Source of the DNA: Promicromonospora sukumoe
Lineage (GTDB): Bacteria > Actinomycetota > Actinomycetes > Actinomycetales > Cellulomonadaceae
Length of the DNA stretch: 64,000 bases
NCBI RefSeq assembly: GCF_014137995.1
Contig: NZ_JACGWV010000003.1
Location: 310,001 to 374,000 of the forward strand
Direction of reading: 5' to 3'
In this document: positions 29,780-39,139 of the stretch, piece after piece
Numbering within the stretch: position 1 is the stretch's first letter
Layout of the letters: every line of letters begins with the position of its first letter
Notes under the pieces: generated by a model
The model's input: the letters and a program-made list of their open reading frames with translations, nothing else
What the model was told of the DNA's origin: nothing
Databases searched by the model: none
Position numbers and translations under genes: made by a program

Positions 29780-32083
29780 ATGCTCGAAGACGGCATTGTT
29801 TTCGGCGCAGGCAGCTACACCACGGTGGCGGTGATCGCCGTCATCGCGGTCGCTGCCCTGGTGTGCGCGTTCGTGCTGCGCCGCCAGGTGCTCGCCGCGC
29901 CTGATGGGACCGCCAAGATGCAGGACATCGGCCAGGCCGTGCAGGAGGGCGCGTCCGCTTATCTGAAGCGGCAGTTCCGCACGCTGGTGCTGTTCGCCGC
30001 GGTCGTGTTCGGGCTGCTCTTCCTGCTGCCGGGCGACGGCGGCGTGCGGGTCGGGCGCTCCGTCGCGTTCGTCTTCGGCGCCGGGTTCTCCGCGGCGATC
30101 GGCTACCTGGGCATGTGGCTCGCGGTGCGGGCCAACGTCCGTGTCGCCGCGGCCGCGACGCGTCCCGGCGGCCGCGCCGAGGGCGCCCGCATCGCGTTCC
30201 GTACCGGCGGCGTCGTCGGCATGTCCGTGGTGGGCCTGGGCCTGCTCGGCGCCGCGCTCGTCGTGCTCGTGTACGACGTCGACGCGCCGGCCGTGCTCGA
30301 GGGCTTCGGCTTCGGCGCCGCGCTGCTCGCCATGTTCATGCGGGTCGGCGGCGGCATCTTCACCAAGGCGGCCGACGTCGGCGCCGACCTGGTCGGCAAG
30401 GTCGAGCAGGGCATCCCCGAGGACGACCCCCGCAACGCCGCCACCATCGCGGACAACGTGGGCGACAACGTCGGCGACTGCGCCGGCATGGCGGCCGACC
30501 TCTTCGAGTCCTACGCCGTGACCCTCGTGGCCGCCCTCATCCTGGGCAAGGCCGCGATGGGCGAGGAGGGCCTCGTGTTCCCCCTCATCGTCACCGCGAT
30601 CGGCGCGTTCGTCGCGCTGCTCGGCGTGTTCATCACGCGGGTGCGCGGGTCCGAGAGCGGGCTTGCCGCGATCAACCGCGGCTTCTACATCTCCGCCGTC
30701 GTCGGCGCCGTGCTGGCCGGTATCGCGGCCTTCGTCTACCTGCCGTCGTCGTTCGCCCAGGTGCCCGGAACGGCAGACCTCTCCGGCGTGACCGCCGACC
30801 CACGCGTCGTCTCCGCGCTCGCCGTGCTCATCGGCGTGGTGCTCGCCGGCGTCATCCTCTGGGTCACGGGCTACTTCACCGGCACGGACAAGAAGCCGAC
30901 GCTGCACGTGGCCGAGACCTCCCGGACGGGCGCGGCGACCGTCGTCCTGTCCGGCATCGGCGTGGGCTTCGAGTCCGCCGTCTACACCGCGGGCATCATC
31001 GCCGCCGCGATCTGCGGCGTCTTCCTGCTGGCGGGCGGCTCCATCCCGCTCGCGCTGTTCCTCGTGGCCCTCGCGGGCTGCGGCCTGCTCACCACGGTCG
31101 GCGTCATCGTCGCCATGGACACGTTCGGGCCGGTCAGCGACAACGCGCAGGGCATCGCCGAGATGTCGGGCGACGTCGACGAGGAGGGCGCGCAGATCCT
31201 CACCGACCTGGACGCCGTCGGCAACACCACCAAGGCCATCACCAAGGGCATCGCCATCGCCACGGCCGTGCTCGCCGCGACCGCGCTGTTCGGCTCCTAC
31301 GCCGACGCCGTGTCGCACGCGCTCGGCCAGGTGGGCGACGTCGGCACCGGCCTCGTGACCTCGATGCTCAGCTACGAGATCATCTCGCCGGTCACCCTCG
31401 TGGGCGTGATCCTCGGCGGGGCCACCGTGTTCCTGTTCTCCGGCCTCGCGATCGACGCCGTGACCCGTGCGGCCGGCGCCATCGTGTTCGAGGTGCGCCG
31501 CCAGTTCCGCGAGCACCCGGGCATCATGACGTACGAGGAGCGCCCCGAGTACGGCAAGGTCGTGGACATCTGCACCCGGGACTCGCTCCGCGAGCTCGTC
31601 ACGCCGGGTCTGCTGGCCGCGTTCGCGCCCATCGCGGTGGGCTTCGGCCTCGGCGTCGGGCCGCTGGCCGGGTTCCTGGCCGGTGCCATCGGCACGGGCG
31701 TGCTCATGGCGATCTTCCTGGCCAACTCGGGCGGCGCCTGGGACAACGCGAAGAAGATCGTCGAGGACGGCAAGTACGGCGGCAAGGGGTCCGAGGCGCA
31801 CGCGGCCACCGTCATCGGTGACACCGTGGGCGACCCGTTCAAGGACACCGCCGGCCCGGCGATCAACCCGCTGATCAAGGTGATGAACCTGGTCGCGCTG
31901 CTCATCGCGCCCGCCGTGGTCGCGGTCAGCGTCCCGGCGGACGCCAACCACGCGCTCCGCATCGGCATCGCGCTGGTGGCGGCGGCCGTGGCGTTCGGCG
32001 CCGTGATCTGGTCCCGCGTGCGGGCGTCCCGCGTCGACGCGGCCCAGCAGGCCGAGCAGGACCGCACGGCGGCGGCAGTCTGA
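29780..32083 (+). CDS. hppA: Membrane-bound H+-translocating pyrophosphatase, K+-independent type
   Basis: 767-residue integral membrane enzyme with about 15-16 hydrophobic segments that hydrolyses pyrophosphate and pumps protons. The catalytic loop is GGGIFTKAADVGADLVGKVE followed by EDDPRNAATIADNVGDNVGD, and DNAQGIAEM and the late GDTVGDPFKDTAGPAINPL loop are also intact. K485 in GNTTKA occupies the position where K+-dependent enzymes have Ala, so this enzyme should not need potassium. GGAGGA lies before the ATG. No cation-binding change suggesting Na+ transport was noticed. The gene stands alone, followed by a complex inverted-repeat region that may terminate it. Confidence 0.96.
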   Translation: MLEDGIVFGAGSYTTVAVIAVIAVAALVCAFVLRRQVLAAPDGTAKMQDIGQAVQEGASAYLKRQFRTLVLFAAVVFGLLFLLPGDGGVRVGRSVAFVFGAGFSAAIGYLGMWLAVRANVRVAAAATRPGGRAEGARIAFRTGGVVGMSVVGLGLLGAALVVLVYDVDAPAVLEGFGFGAALLAMFMRVGGGIFTKAADVGADLVGKVEQGIPEDDPRNAATIADNVGDNVGDCAGMAADLFESYAVTLVAALILGKAAMGEEGLVFPLIVTAIGAFVALLGVFITRVRGSESGLAAINRGFYISAVVGAVLAGIAAFVYLPSSFAQVPGTADLSGVTADPRVVSALAVLIGVVLAGVILWVTGYFTGTDKKPTLHVAETSRTGAATVVLSGIGVGFESAVYTAGIIAAAICGVFLLAGGSIPLALFLVALAGCGLLTTVGVIVAMDTFGPVSDNAQGIAEMSGDVDEEGAQILTDLDAVGNTTKAITKGIAIATAVLAATALFGSYADAVSHALGQVGDVGTGLVTSMLSYEIISPVTLVGVILGGATVFLFSGLAIDAVTRAAGAIVFEVRRQFREHPGIMTYEERPEYGKVVDICTRDSLRELVTPGLLAAFAPIAVGFGLGVGPLAGFLAGAIGTGVLMAIFLANSGGAWDNAKKIVEDGKYGGKGSEAHAATVIGDTVGDPFKDTAGPAINPLIKVMNLVALLIAPAVVAVSVPADANHALRIGIALVAAAVAFGAVIWSRVRASRVDAAQQAEQDRTAAAV

Positions 32084-32085
32084 CG

Positions 32086-32207
32086 CCGAAGTAGAACCGC
32101 AGCGAGATAGAACTGCAGCGAAGTAGAACCCTGGCGATCCCGCCAGGGTTCTACTTCGCTGCAGTTCTACTTCGCCAGGGTTCTACCTCGCTGCGGTTCT
32201 ACCTCGG
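32086..32207. repeat. Complex inverted repeat with seven copies of an 11-mer
   Basis: The word GTTCTACYTCG or its complement CGARRTAGAAC occurs seven times in 122 bp: three on the left side and four on the right. The innermost arms GCAGCGAAGTAGAACCCTGG... pair perfectly over 22 bp around an ATCC loop near 32136. It lies between convergent hppA and the DinB-like gene and should be a strong two-way hairpin. Confidence 0.9.
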
Positions 32208-32215
32208 CACAGGGG

Positions 32216-32791
32216 TTACTGGCCCACGCGGCCGTCGACGCACTCGCGGAGCAGGTCGGCGTGGCCCACGTGCCGGGAGTACTCCTCGATCATGTGCACC
32301 AGCACGTCCCGGACCGGGATCTGCTCGTCGCCGCGGGTGACGGTCGCGCCCAGCCCGTCCTCGGGCAGCCCCTCCATCCACGTGTCGGCGTCCCGGACCT
32401 CGCGCCGCCAGTTCTCCCACGCGTCCTCGACGACGGCGGGATCGGCCACGGCGCCGTCGAAGTCCGCGTCGGGGTTCTCCGACTTGCCGAACAGCTTGGG
32501 CAGCTCCGGCTGCTCCCTCAGCACCCGCTGGAACCAGGTCTGCTCCACGTGGGCCAGGTGCCGCACCAGCCCAAGCAGCGACATGGTCGACGGCGGCACC
32601 GACCGGCGCGCGAGCTGCTCGGCGTCGAGCCCCTCGCACTTCATCTCCAGCGTGAGCCGGTAGTGCTTGAGGTAGTTCCAGAGCGTCTCCTTCTCGCCGA
32701 CCGGGTTCGACAGCGCCTCGCGCGGGTCGTCGTCCGGGTCCGCCCACATGTCGGGGTAGACGGTCGCTGAGGTCCATCGTTCGGTCGTCAT
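32216..32791 (-). CDS. DinB-like four-helix protein (DUF664)
   Basis: 191 residues of the DinB/YfiT-like putative metal-binding superfamily. The three metal-site histidines are visible in spacing typical of the family: one in TLWNYLKHYRLTL or LLGLVRHLAHVEQTWFQRVL, and the last in DVLVHMIEEYSRHVGHADLLRE. The second segment (LVRHLAHVEQTW) and the last (HMIEEYSRHVGHADLLRE) are the DUF664 signatures. Actinobacterial relatives include mycothiol-dependent enzymes, but no specific reaction can be claimed. The gene is monocistronic on the minus strand, converging on hppA. Confidence 0.88.
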   Translation of the reverse strand: MTTERWTSATVYPDMWADPDDDPREALSNPVGEKETLWNYLKHYRLTLEMKCEGLDAEQLARRSVPPSTMSLLGLVRHLAHVEQTWFQRVLREQPELPKLFGKSENPDADFDGAVADPAVVEDAWENWRREVRDADTWMEGLPEDGLGATVTRGDEQIPVRDVLVHMIEEYSRHVGHADLLRECVDGRVGQ

Positions 32792-32941
32792 GAGCTCAGT
32801 GCACCCCTCGGTGCGGGCCCGGTCAACGGGATTGTCGGACGGCGGCGCCGCGGGTGCCGGCCACGGACTCACCGCACTTCTGTCCCGTTCGGCCCTCCTG
32901 ATGGTCCAGACTGGGCCGGATCGCCGCTGGGGAGGCACCCG

Positions 32942-35587
32942 TTGTCCGCTCGTACTCGTCTGGTCGCCGCGCTGACCGGCGCGACGCTCGTCGTCGCCCC
33001 GTTCGCGCCCGCGACGGCCGCGCCCGCGACGCCCGCGACGGCGGCGCCCGCGACCGTGGCCGGGCTGCCGGCCGTCGTCGACGTCCGGACCGGTCCCGTC
33101 GACGGCCCGACCGACCCCGGGGCCTTCGTCGCCTCGTACCTCCCGCCCGACCCCGTCCCGCGGGACGAGCCCCCGCTGCGCATGCCGACGTCGTACCCGT
33201 ACCAGCCGGACCTGCGCGTCTACCCGCAGGCCGGGCGCGACGCGACGGACCGGAACGGGACCGTCAGCCACGCTGACCTCGCGCCGCGCCTGAACCGGCT
33301 GATGGAGCGCAGCGACCGGGTCTCGGCGCAGGTGGTGGGACGCTCGACCGAGGGCCGCGACCTCTACCTGGTCACCGTGACGGCGCCGGAGGCCCGGGCC
33401 GAGACCGCGCGGCAGTCCGCCTGGCGGGCGGACGTCCGGGAGCGTCCGGACCGCGCCGCGCGGGACACGGCCCTGCGCGCGGGCTACAAGACGCCGGTCT
33501 GGATGACCGCGAACATCCACGGCGACGAGTGGGAGGGCACGGACGCGGCGCTGCGCGTCATCGAGGACCTGGCCACGGGGCGCGACCGCGCCACCCGGGA
33601 GACGCTCGCGCACCACCGGCTCGTGTTCAGCCTGACGCTCAACCCGGACGGCCGGACCCACGCGACCCGGACGACGTCCCTGGGCCTCGACGCGAACCGC
33701 GACATGATCACGCTCGCCACCCCGGAGGCGCGCTCCTACGTGCGCACCCTGAAGGCGGTCCAGCCGCTGTTCACGGCGGACTTCCACGGCTACACGGACG
33801 TGCTCCAGGTCGAGCCGGCGGGCCCGCCGCACGGCGAGGGCTACGAGTACGACCTGCTCCTGCCGCACGCCTACGCGATCGCGCGCCAGGTGGAGGACGA
33901 CGTCGTCGCGGCCGACATCGACGGCAACACCTCCTACGACCCCCGCACGGGCGAGGCGACCGAGGAGGACACCGGCTTCGTCAAGATCCCGTACCGGGAC
34001 ACGCCGTCGGGCTGGGACGACTGGCCGCCGGTCTTCACGGCGCAGTACGCGGCGCTGCACGGCGCGGTGGCGAGCACGGTCGAGCTGCCCCTGGGCCGCA
34101 CCGGCACGACGACGACCCGGGCCGACTCGGCCGTGGACGTCGAGGTCGCCGCCACGACGATGACGTCGATGATCGGCTACGTCCGCGCGCACTCGGACGC
34201 CATGCTCGCCAACCAGGTCGAGACGTTCGGGCGCGGGGTGGCAGGCGCGCCGAAGACCGTGCTGACCAGGGAGAACATCGACGAGGTACCCGGCCCGGGG
34301 GAGTGGAGGCGGCACTGGGACGCCGCGGACGACCAGGCTCCCGTGCACCTCCCGCGCGCCTACGTGGTCCCCGTGGGCGCGGGTCAGCGGTCGGCGAGCG
34401 ACGCCGAGGACCTGGTCGACACGCTGCTCTTCCACGGCATCGAGGTGGGGCGGCTGACGGCGCCCGCCCACGTGGCCGGCACCACCTATCCCGCCGGCTC
34501 GTACGTGGTGGACCTGCACCAGCCGCTGCGGGGCCTGGCGAGCTCGCTCCTGGGCCCCGGCTCGGACATCTCCGCCGAGGTCCCCGGCATGTACGACATC
34601 TCGGCGTGGTCGCTGGCCGCCCTCTGGGGCGCGACGGTGGACCCCGTGGGCGCCACGACGGACGGCCCCCTCGGGCCCACCACCCCGGTCGACGCCGACA
34701 CCGCCGGCGCGCCCGGCGACGTCCCGCGCGGGGTGCGCTGGGTGGGCTTCGACCTGGCCGGCCTCACCGACCACCGGGCCCTGAACGACCTCCTGGACCA
34801 GGGCGTCACGGTGCGGCTGACGGGCGACGGCCGCGCCGTCGTCGGGCCGCGGGGGCGCCAGGCGGCCCGAGAGGCGGCCGGCCGGTACGGCATCGACTTC
34901 GAGGCCGTGCCGCGCGCCGACTGGACGGCGGCCGAGCCGGCCGAGGACCTCACGATCGCCTACGTGGGCGACCGGGACGACCGCCTGTCGCTCCTGGCGC
35001 TCGGCTTCGACGACCTGGTGGCCGTCTCGGCGGGCGGGATCGGCACCAGCGCGGCCCTGGGCCGGCCGACGGGCCTCGAGGACGCCGACGTCCTGTGGGT
35101 GGGCACGTCGCTGGACCTGCCCGCGGGATCGGCCGGGCACGCCGCCGTCGCGTCCTGGTTGCGCGACGGCGGCGCGATCGTCGGGCGCGGGGCCGGGGCG
35201 TTCGCGGCCGCGGAGTCGTTCGGGCTGGTCAGCGGCAAGGCGGTGACGGGCGACGCCGCCGGGAACGGCATCGTCGAGACCCGCGTCCCGGGCGACGTGC
35301 TCGACGACCACCCCCAGGACCGGGGGTTCGTGTACCCGGCCGTGTGGTTCACCGGCCTGGGCCGGGGGACCACGGCGGAGCTGACCTACGGGAGCTTCCT
35401 CGCCGGGCACTGGTCGTCCGACCGGGCCGCGAAGGGGCCCGCGGCGGCCGACGGGCAGGTCGCCGCCGTGTCCGGCGAGAGGGGCCAGGCGCGGGCGTTC
35501 GTGTTCGGCACGTCGGTGTTCTTCCGCACCCATCCCCGGGGCGGACTGAGCCAGGCGGCGACGGCGATCCACTGGGCCGCCCTCTGA
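32942..35587 (+). CDS. Secreted M14 zinc carboxypeptidase-like protein
   Basis: 881 residues starting at a TTG with GGGGAGG at the proper distance. An N-terminal signal peptide (ARTRLVAALTGATLVVAPFA, cleavage after ATAAPA) sends it out of the cell. The M14 domain has the first zinc motif H193-x2-E196 in NIHGDEWEG, the substrate-binding Arg/Asn in LNPDGRTHATRTTSLGLDANRD, the later His in ADFHGYTD and the general-base Glu in STVELPLGR. The C-terminal ~450 residues include a GATase-like/Rossmann part (VLWVGTSLDLPAGSAGH, VGRGAGAFAAAESFG), as in other large actinobacterial M14 proteins. Probable role: extracellular peptide or peptidoglycan-peptide trimming. Confidence 0.88.
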   Translation: MSARTRLVAALTGATLVVAPFAPATAAPATPATAAPATVAGLPAVVDVRTGPVDGPTDPGAFVASYLPPDPVPRDEPPLRMPTSYPYQPDLRVYPQAGRDATDRNGTVSHADLAPRLNRLMERSDRVSAQVVGRSTEGRDLYLVTVTAPEARAETARQSAWRADVRERPDRAARDTALRAGYKTPVWMTANIHGDEWEGTDAALRVIEDLATGRDRATRETLAHHRLVFSLTLNPDGRTHATRTTSLGLDANRDMITLATPEARSYVRTLKAVQPLFTADFHGYTDVLQVEPAGPPHGEGYEYDLLLPHAYAIARQVEDDVVAADIDGNTSYDPRTGEATEEDTGFVKIPYRDTPSGWDDWPPVFTAQYAALHGAVASTVELPLGRTGTTTTRADSAVDVEVAATTMTSMIGYVRAHSDAMLANQVETFGRGVAGAPKTVLTRENIDEVPGPGEWRRHWDAADDQAPVHLPRAYVVPVGAGQRSASDAEDLVDTLLFHGIEVGRLTAPAHVAGTTYPAGSYVVDLHQPLRGLASSLLGPGSDISAEVPGMYDISAWSLAALWGATVDPVGATTDGPLGPTTPVDADTAGAPGDVPRGVRWVGFDLAGLTDHRALNDLLDQGVTVRLTGDGRAVVGPRGRQAAREAAGRYGIDFEAVPRADWTAAEPAEDLTIAYVGDRDDRLSLLALGFDDLVAVSAGGIGTSAALGRPTGLEDADVLWVGTSLDLPAGSAGHAAVASWLRDGGAIVGRGAGAFAAAESFGLVSGKAVTGDAAGNGIVETRVPGDVLDDHPQDRGFVYPAVWFTGLGRGTTAELTYGSFLAGHWSSDRAAKGPAAADGQVAAVSGERGQARAFVFGTSVFFRTHPRGGLSQAATAIHWAAL

Positions 35588-35667
35588 CCTCCACGGACGT
35601 CGCGTGTGCACCGATTCCGGGGCGCCGCTGATCACCGGGGGGTGTGTGGAAGAGCGGGTGAAGCCGC

Positions 35668-35673
35668 TATCGT
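35668..35673 (+). promoter_or_regulatory. Possible -10 box upstream of the M20 peptidase gene
   Basis: TATCGT with TGTGGA 17 bp upstream; about 95 bp before the GTG start. Weak -35, so only moderately convincing. Confidence 0.3.
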
Positions 35674-35773
35674 CTGCGGTGTTGTGCTCCCGAGCGCCCC
35701 GTGACCGCGGGCAGGGACGGGAGCCCCGACGCAGGGGGCCCCGACGGGGGATACCCGGAGCAGGAGAAGGTCC

Positions 35774-37462
35774 GTGAGTGCCGATATCGACCCGACCGAG
35801 GCCATTCCTCAGGTCACGGCCGAAATGATCGCCAGGGCGGCAGCCCGGCAGGCCCCGCCGTCCGAGCGCGAGGCGGCCGCAGCGCCCGCCACACCGCAGC
35901 GCACCGCACCGGAGCGCCCCGCACCCGAGCGGAGCGTGCCGCAGCCACCCGCGCCCCAGCCACCCGCGCCGCAGCCGCCGGCCCCGACGCCGACGCGCGC
36001 GACGGACCGGCCGGTCGCCGAGCAGCCGGCGGCGCCGGACGCCGTGCTGTCCTCGCGACCGGGCTCGTCGCCCTTCGTCCCGTCGGAGCCGTACGGCGAC
36101 CGGCACACCTCGGCGGGGCACATCGCCGCCGGCCACCTGTCCTCGCTCGTGCAGATCCCGACGGTCTCGGTCTGGGACCCGCAGTACCTGGACCACGAGT
36201 CGTTCGCCCGCCACCGGGCCGCGCTGGCGACGTTCTACCCGCGCGTGCACGCCCTGCAGAGCGAGCCGGCGGGCGACCACGGCCTGCTCTACCGCTGGCC
36301 CGGCCGCGGCCGCCAGGACGTGCTGCACCCCTACCCGGTGGTGCTCATGGCGCACCAGGACGTGGCACCCGTCCGGTTCGCGGACTGGCCCGGCAACCCG
36401 TTCTCGGGCGAGATCCGCGACGGCGTCGTGCACGGCCGCGGCACGCTCGACGACAAGGGCGCCCTCGTCGCGGTGCTCGACGCCGTGGAGACCCTGCTCG
36501 GCGAGGGCTTCGTGCCCGAGCGCGACATCTGGCTGTTCTTCGGCGCGGACGAGGAGACCACCGGCGACTCCGCCCAGACGGCCGTCCGGCGCCTCTACGA
36601 GCTCGGCGTGCGCCCGTGGCTCGTGCTGGACGAGGGCGGCTCCGTCGCGACCGACGTCTTCCCCGGCCTCGACCGCAGGACGGCGCTGGTCGGCGTCGCG
36701 GAGAAGGGCCTGGTGGGGATCAACCTCTACACCACCGACGTCGGCGGGCACGCCTCCACGCCCGGGCGGTGGACCGCGACCACGCGGCTCTCCCGGGCCG
36801 TGACGCGCGTGGGCCGGCACCGGTTCGCGGCGCGCGTCAGCGCGCCCACCGCGGAGATGCTGGGCAAGGTCGCGCCCGGTGCCACGGGCACCAAGGGAGC
36901 CACGCTCCGGGCCGTGACCCGGCTGGCGGCAGGGCCGCTGCGCAAGCTCGCGGCGTGGATGCTGGCCGGCGGCGGCCCCGAGGCCGCGGCGACCGTCCGG
37001 ACCACGGTGTCGGTGACCGAGCTGGAGGGCAGCCCCGGCGCGAACGTCGCGGCCGCCACGGCCCGGGCCCGCCTCGACGTCCGCGTGGCGCTCGGCGACA
37101 CGGTGGACAAGACCGTGGCGCGGCTGCGCCGCGTCATCCGGGACAAGAGGGTCGAGATCGAGGTCGTGGAGAGCACCGAGCCCAGCGAGGTCTCGCCCAC
37201 GGACAGCCAGCAGTTCGCGCTGCTGGGCGAGGCGGTCGGGGCCGCGTACCCGGACGCCCTCGTGGTGCCGTACGTGACCCCCTCCGCCACGGACGCCCGC
37301 CGGTTCACGCCGATCAGCGACCACGTCTACCGGTTCAGCCCGTTCGTCATGACGCGCGAGCAGCGGCAGTCGGCGCACGGTTCCGGCGAGCACCTGAGCG
37401 TCGATTCCCTGAGCCGCGGAGTGCATTTCTATCGCGAGGTGCTGCGCAAGATCCCGGGCTGA
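35774..37462 (+). CDS. M20 family metallopeptidase
   Basis: 562 residues from a GTG with GGAGAAGG upstream. The M20 di-zinc site is complete: H in VVLMAHQDVAPV, D and G in VHGRGTLDDKGALV, the catalytic/bridging EE in FFGADEETTGDSA, D in LVLDEGGSV and the late His in the SAHGSGEHLSVDS region. A dimerisation lid domain lies between (GINLYTTDVGGHASTPGR). It is closest in pattern to the PM20D1/carboxypeptidase-like branch acting on N-acyl amino acids or dipeptides. The first ~95 residues are a Pro/Ala-rich, low-complexity extension (PQPPAPQPPAPQPPAP) without a signal peptide. Confidence 0.9.
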   Translation: MSADIDPTEAIPQVTAEMIARAAARQAPPSEREAAAAPATPQRTAPERPAPERSVPQPPAPQPPAPQPPAPTPTRATDRPVAEQPAAPDAVLSSRPGSSPFVPSEPYGDRHTSAGHIAAGHLSSLVQIPTVSVWDPQYLDHESFARHRAALATFYPRVHALQSEPAGDHGLLYRWPGRGRQDVLHPYPVVLMAHQDVAPVRFADWPGNPFSGEIRDGVVHGRGTLDDKGALVAVLDAVETLLGEGFVPERDIWLFFGADEETTGDSAQTAVRRLYELGVRPWLVLDEGGSVATDVFPGLDRRTALVGVAEKGLVGINLYTTDVGGHASTPGRWTATTRLSRAVTRVGRHRFAARVSAPTAEMLGKVAPGATGTKGATLRAVTRLAAGPLRKLAAWMLAGGGPEAAATVRTTVSVTELEGSPGANVAAATARARLDVRVALGDTVDKTVARLRRVIRDKRVEIEVVESTEPSEVSPTDSQQFALLGEAVGAAYPDALVVPYVTPSATDARRFTPISDHVYRFSPFVMTREQRQSAHGSGEHLSVDSLSRGVHFYREVLRKIPG

Positions 37463-37529
37463 CCTGGGCATTCAACAAATCGCCGAAATTGGACTAAGTT
37501 CTCCCTCTACATCGGCGAGGGAGACTTTC

Positions 37530-37859
37530 ATGAGTGGCTCCGCAACACCGTCCGGGACGCCGGCTGGGTCGCGTGCGCCCGTGAACGTCAACGTCCACAC
37601 GTACCCCGCGCAGCTGCAGTACCCGCCGAAGTCGTATCTCGTCTTCAGCATTCTGATGACCATCTGCATCTGGCCCACGGGAATCGTCGCGCTCGTGAAT
37701 GCGGCGCGCGTGAACGGGCTCTGGAAGACCGGTCAGCACGACAAATCACGCAAGGCGTCCCGCCGCGCCCGCAACTGGGGGCTGGCGTCCCTCGTCATCT
37801 GGCTGGTCGTGCTGGTCGTGGTCGTCTTCTGGGCGAGCATCACCTACCTGAACGGGTAG
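37530..37859 (+). CDS. CD225/dispanin family small membrane protein
   Basis: 109 residues, GGGAG before the ATG. The N-terminal 35 residues are Ser/Pro/Thr-rich, followed by two hydrophobic helices (~36-57, LVFSILMTICIWPTGIVALV; ~83-105) joined by a basic loop NAARVNGLWKTGQHDKSRKA. Helix 1 followed by a VNA-R-V-N---G/D-D-A--AS-like loop is the CD225 (interferon-induced transmembrane-like) signature. Bacterial members have no settled function. The gene is single and lies between the M20 peptidase and an unrelated membrane protein. Confidence 0.85.
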   Translation: MSGSATPSGTPAGSRAPVNVNVHTYPAQLQYPPKSYLVFSILMTICIWPTGIVALVNAARVNGLWKTGQHDKSRKASRRARNWGLASLVIWLVVLVVVVFWASITYLNG

Positions 37860-37937
37860 CACTTCACCCGCAGTTCGTCAGCTATCACACGATTGCCCCT
37901 CCTGTCTTCCCCGGTTCTGCGGGTAAAGTGCGCGGCT

Positions 37938-39122
37938 ATGAGTGCGACACGGCGCAAGGGCTCCCGGGGTGGTCGTGCTGCTTCCCGCGCCGGTGGTCCC
38001 CCCGCGAGCAACGCGCTCACCTGGGCGGAGAGCCTCGCTGCGGGTGAGCCGGCGCCGGGCGCCAGCGCGCTGGAGTGGGCCGAGGGGCTCGCGCAGAACG
38101 GCGACGCGCCCTCGCCCAGCCCGTGGGGCGGCTCGGGCGCGTCCGCGCCCGCCGAGCCCGCACCGGCCGAGGACGGCGGTACGCCCTGGGGTCCGGTCCC
38201 GGCGCCCGCTGTCGCCGGCGGTGACGCTGACGGCGGCGGCGAGGCCGAGCCGGACGCCGCCGACGCCAATCCGTGGGGCACCGTCGCGGCCGCGGAACCG
38301 GCGGCGACCCGTGGCCGGGGCAAGAACGCCGGCGGCAAGGGCGCCGGGGGCAAGAGCGGCCGGTCCCGGTCCAAGGGCAAGGGCGCCACGTCCGGCACCA
38401 AGGGCGCGCCGAAGGACGAGACGGCGCCCACCCCCGCGGGCGGTTTCCCGCTGCTCACCGGGGGCGCCGTGGCGCCGGCGGCCGACGAGGGCCCGGAGGA
38501 GCCGCTGCCCGAGGACGACGGCCCGTCCGCGCGGCCGAGCGCACCCGGTTCCCGCGCGTCGGGCTCCGCGAAGAAGGCGGGGAAGGGCCCCAAGGGGCGT
38601 ATCCCCGCCCCCAGCACGGCGCAGCAGCGCAAGATCAGGAAGACCCTCCGGCGCGGCCTGCCCGCGTTCCTGGACCGCCCCATGGTGCTGGTGACGGCCG
38701 GCGTGCTCGCGGCGGGCCTGGGCCTGGGCACGGGCTGGGGCATGGACACGTTCGGCTCGTCGGGCGGCGAGATGTCCTCGGCGGACGCCGCGTCGTGCGC
38801 GCAGACGCAGATGGCGTGGACGCAGGCCGCCAACGCGCAGTCGGCGATGGTCGAGGACCAGCCCGAGACCCTGCGCAAGGGCTTCATCAACGCCCGCAAC
38901 GCGCTGGACGGCGTGACGCCGCCCGAGGCGATCTCCGCGGACTGGGCGGTGGCGTTCACCTACTACTCGACGGTGGCGAACAACATCGAGAAGGTGAAGG
39001 CCAACGACGGCCCCGCCGTGCTCTCCGCCGTCGGCGGGGCGCAGGAGGAGCTCGACACCGCGGCCATGATCGAGGCGACCAAGACCATCGGGCTCTACGT
39101 CAACTCGAACTGCACGCAGTAG
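37938..39122 (+). CDS. Single-span membrane protein with long Ala/Gly/Lys-rich cytoplasmic part
   Basis: 394 residues. Residues 1-~245 are low complexity: two WAESLA/WAEGLA short repeats, then Ala/Pro/Glu-rich stretches and a basic KNAGGKGAGGKSGRSRSKGK tract that may bind nucleic acid or acidic polymers. A transmembrane helix follows at ~249-268 and then a ~120-residue extracytoplasmic helical domain (CAQTQMAWTQAANAQSAMVE, GFINARNALDGVTPPEAI, AMIEATKTIGLYVNSNC) with a Cys at each end. No family was recognised. A TAAAGT box lies eight bases before the ATG and no ribosome site is seen, so it may be leaderless. Confidence 0.65.
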   Translation: MSATRRKGSRGGRAASRAGGPPASNALTWAESLAAGEPAPGASALEWAEGLAQNGDAPSPSPWGGSGASAPAEPAPAEDGGTPWGPVPAPAVAGGDADGGGEAEPDAADANPWGTVAAAEPAATRGRGKNAGGKGAGGKSGRSRSKGKGATSGTKGAPKDETAPTPAGGFPLLTGGAVAPAADEGPEEPLPEDDGPSARPSAPGSRASGSAKKAGKGPKGRIPAPSTAQQRKIRKTLRRGLPAFLDRPMVLVTAGVLAAGLGLGTGWGMDTFGSSGGEMSSADAASCAQTQMAWTQAANAQSAMVEDQPETLRKGFINARNALDGVTPPEAISADWAVAFTYYSTVANNIEKVKANDGPAVLSAVGGAQEELDTAAMIEATKTIGLYVNSNCTQ

Positions 39123-39127
39123 CCCGT

Positions 39128-39133
39128 CAGGAT
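39128..39133 (+). promoter_or_regulatory. Possible -10 box of a leaderless methyltransferase gene
   Basis: CAGGAT, six bases, GTG. It lies just after the previous stop. The same six-base spacing is seen at three other genes in the window. Confidence 0.35.
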
Positions 39134-39139
39134 GGGGCC

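Noticed and set aside
32216..37471. 1751-codon minus-strand frame covering the M14 and M20 genes
   Set aside because: Only its end (the DinB-like protein, from 32791) is a real gene; the rest is antisense shadow of clear peptidase genes.
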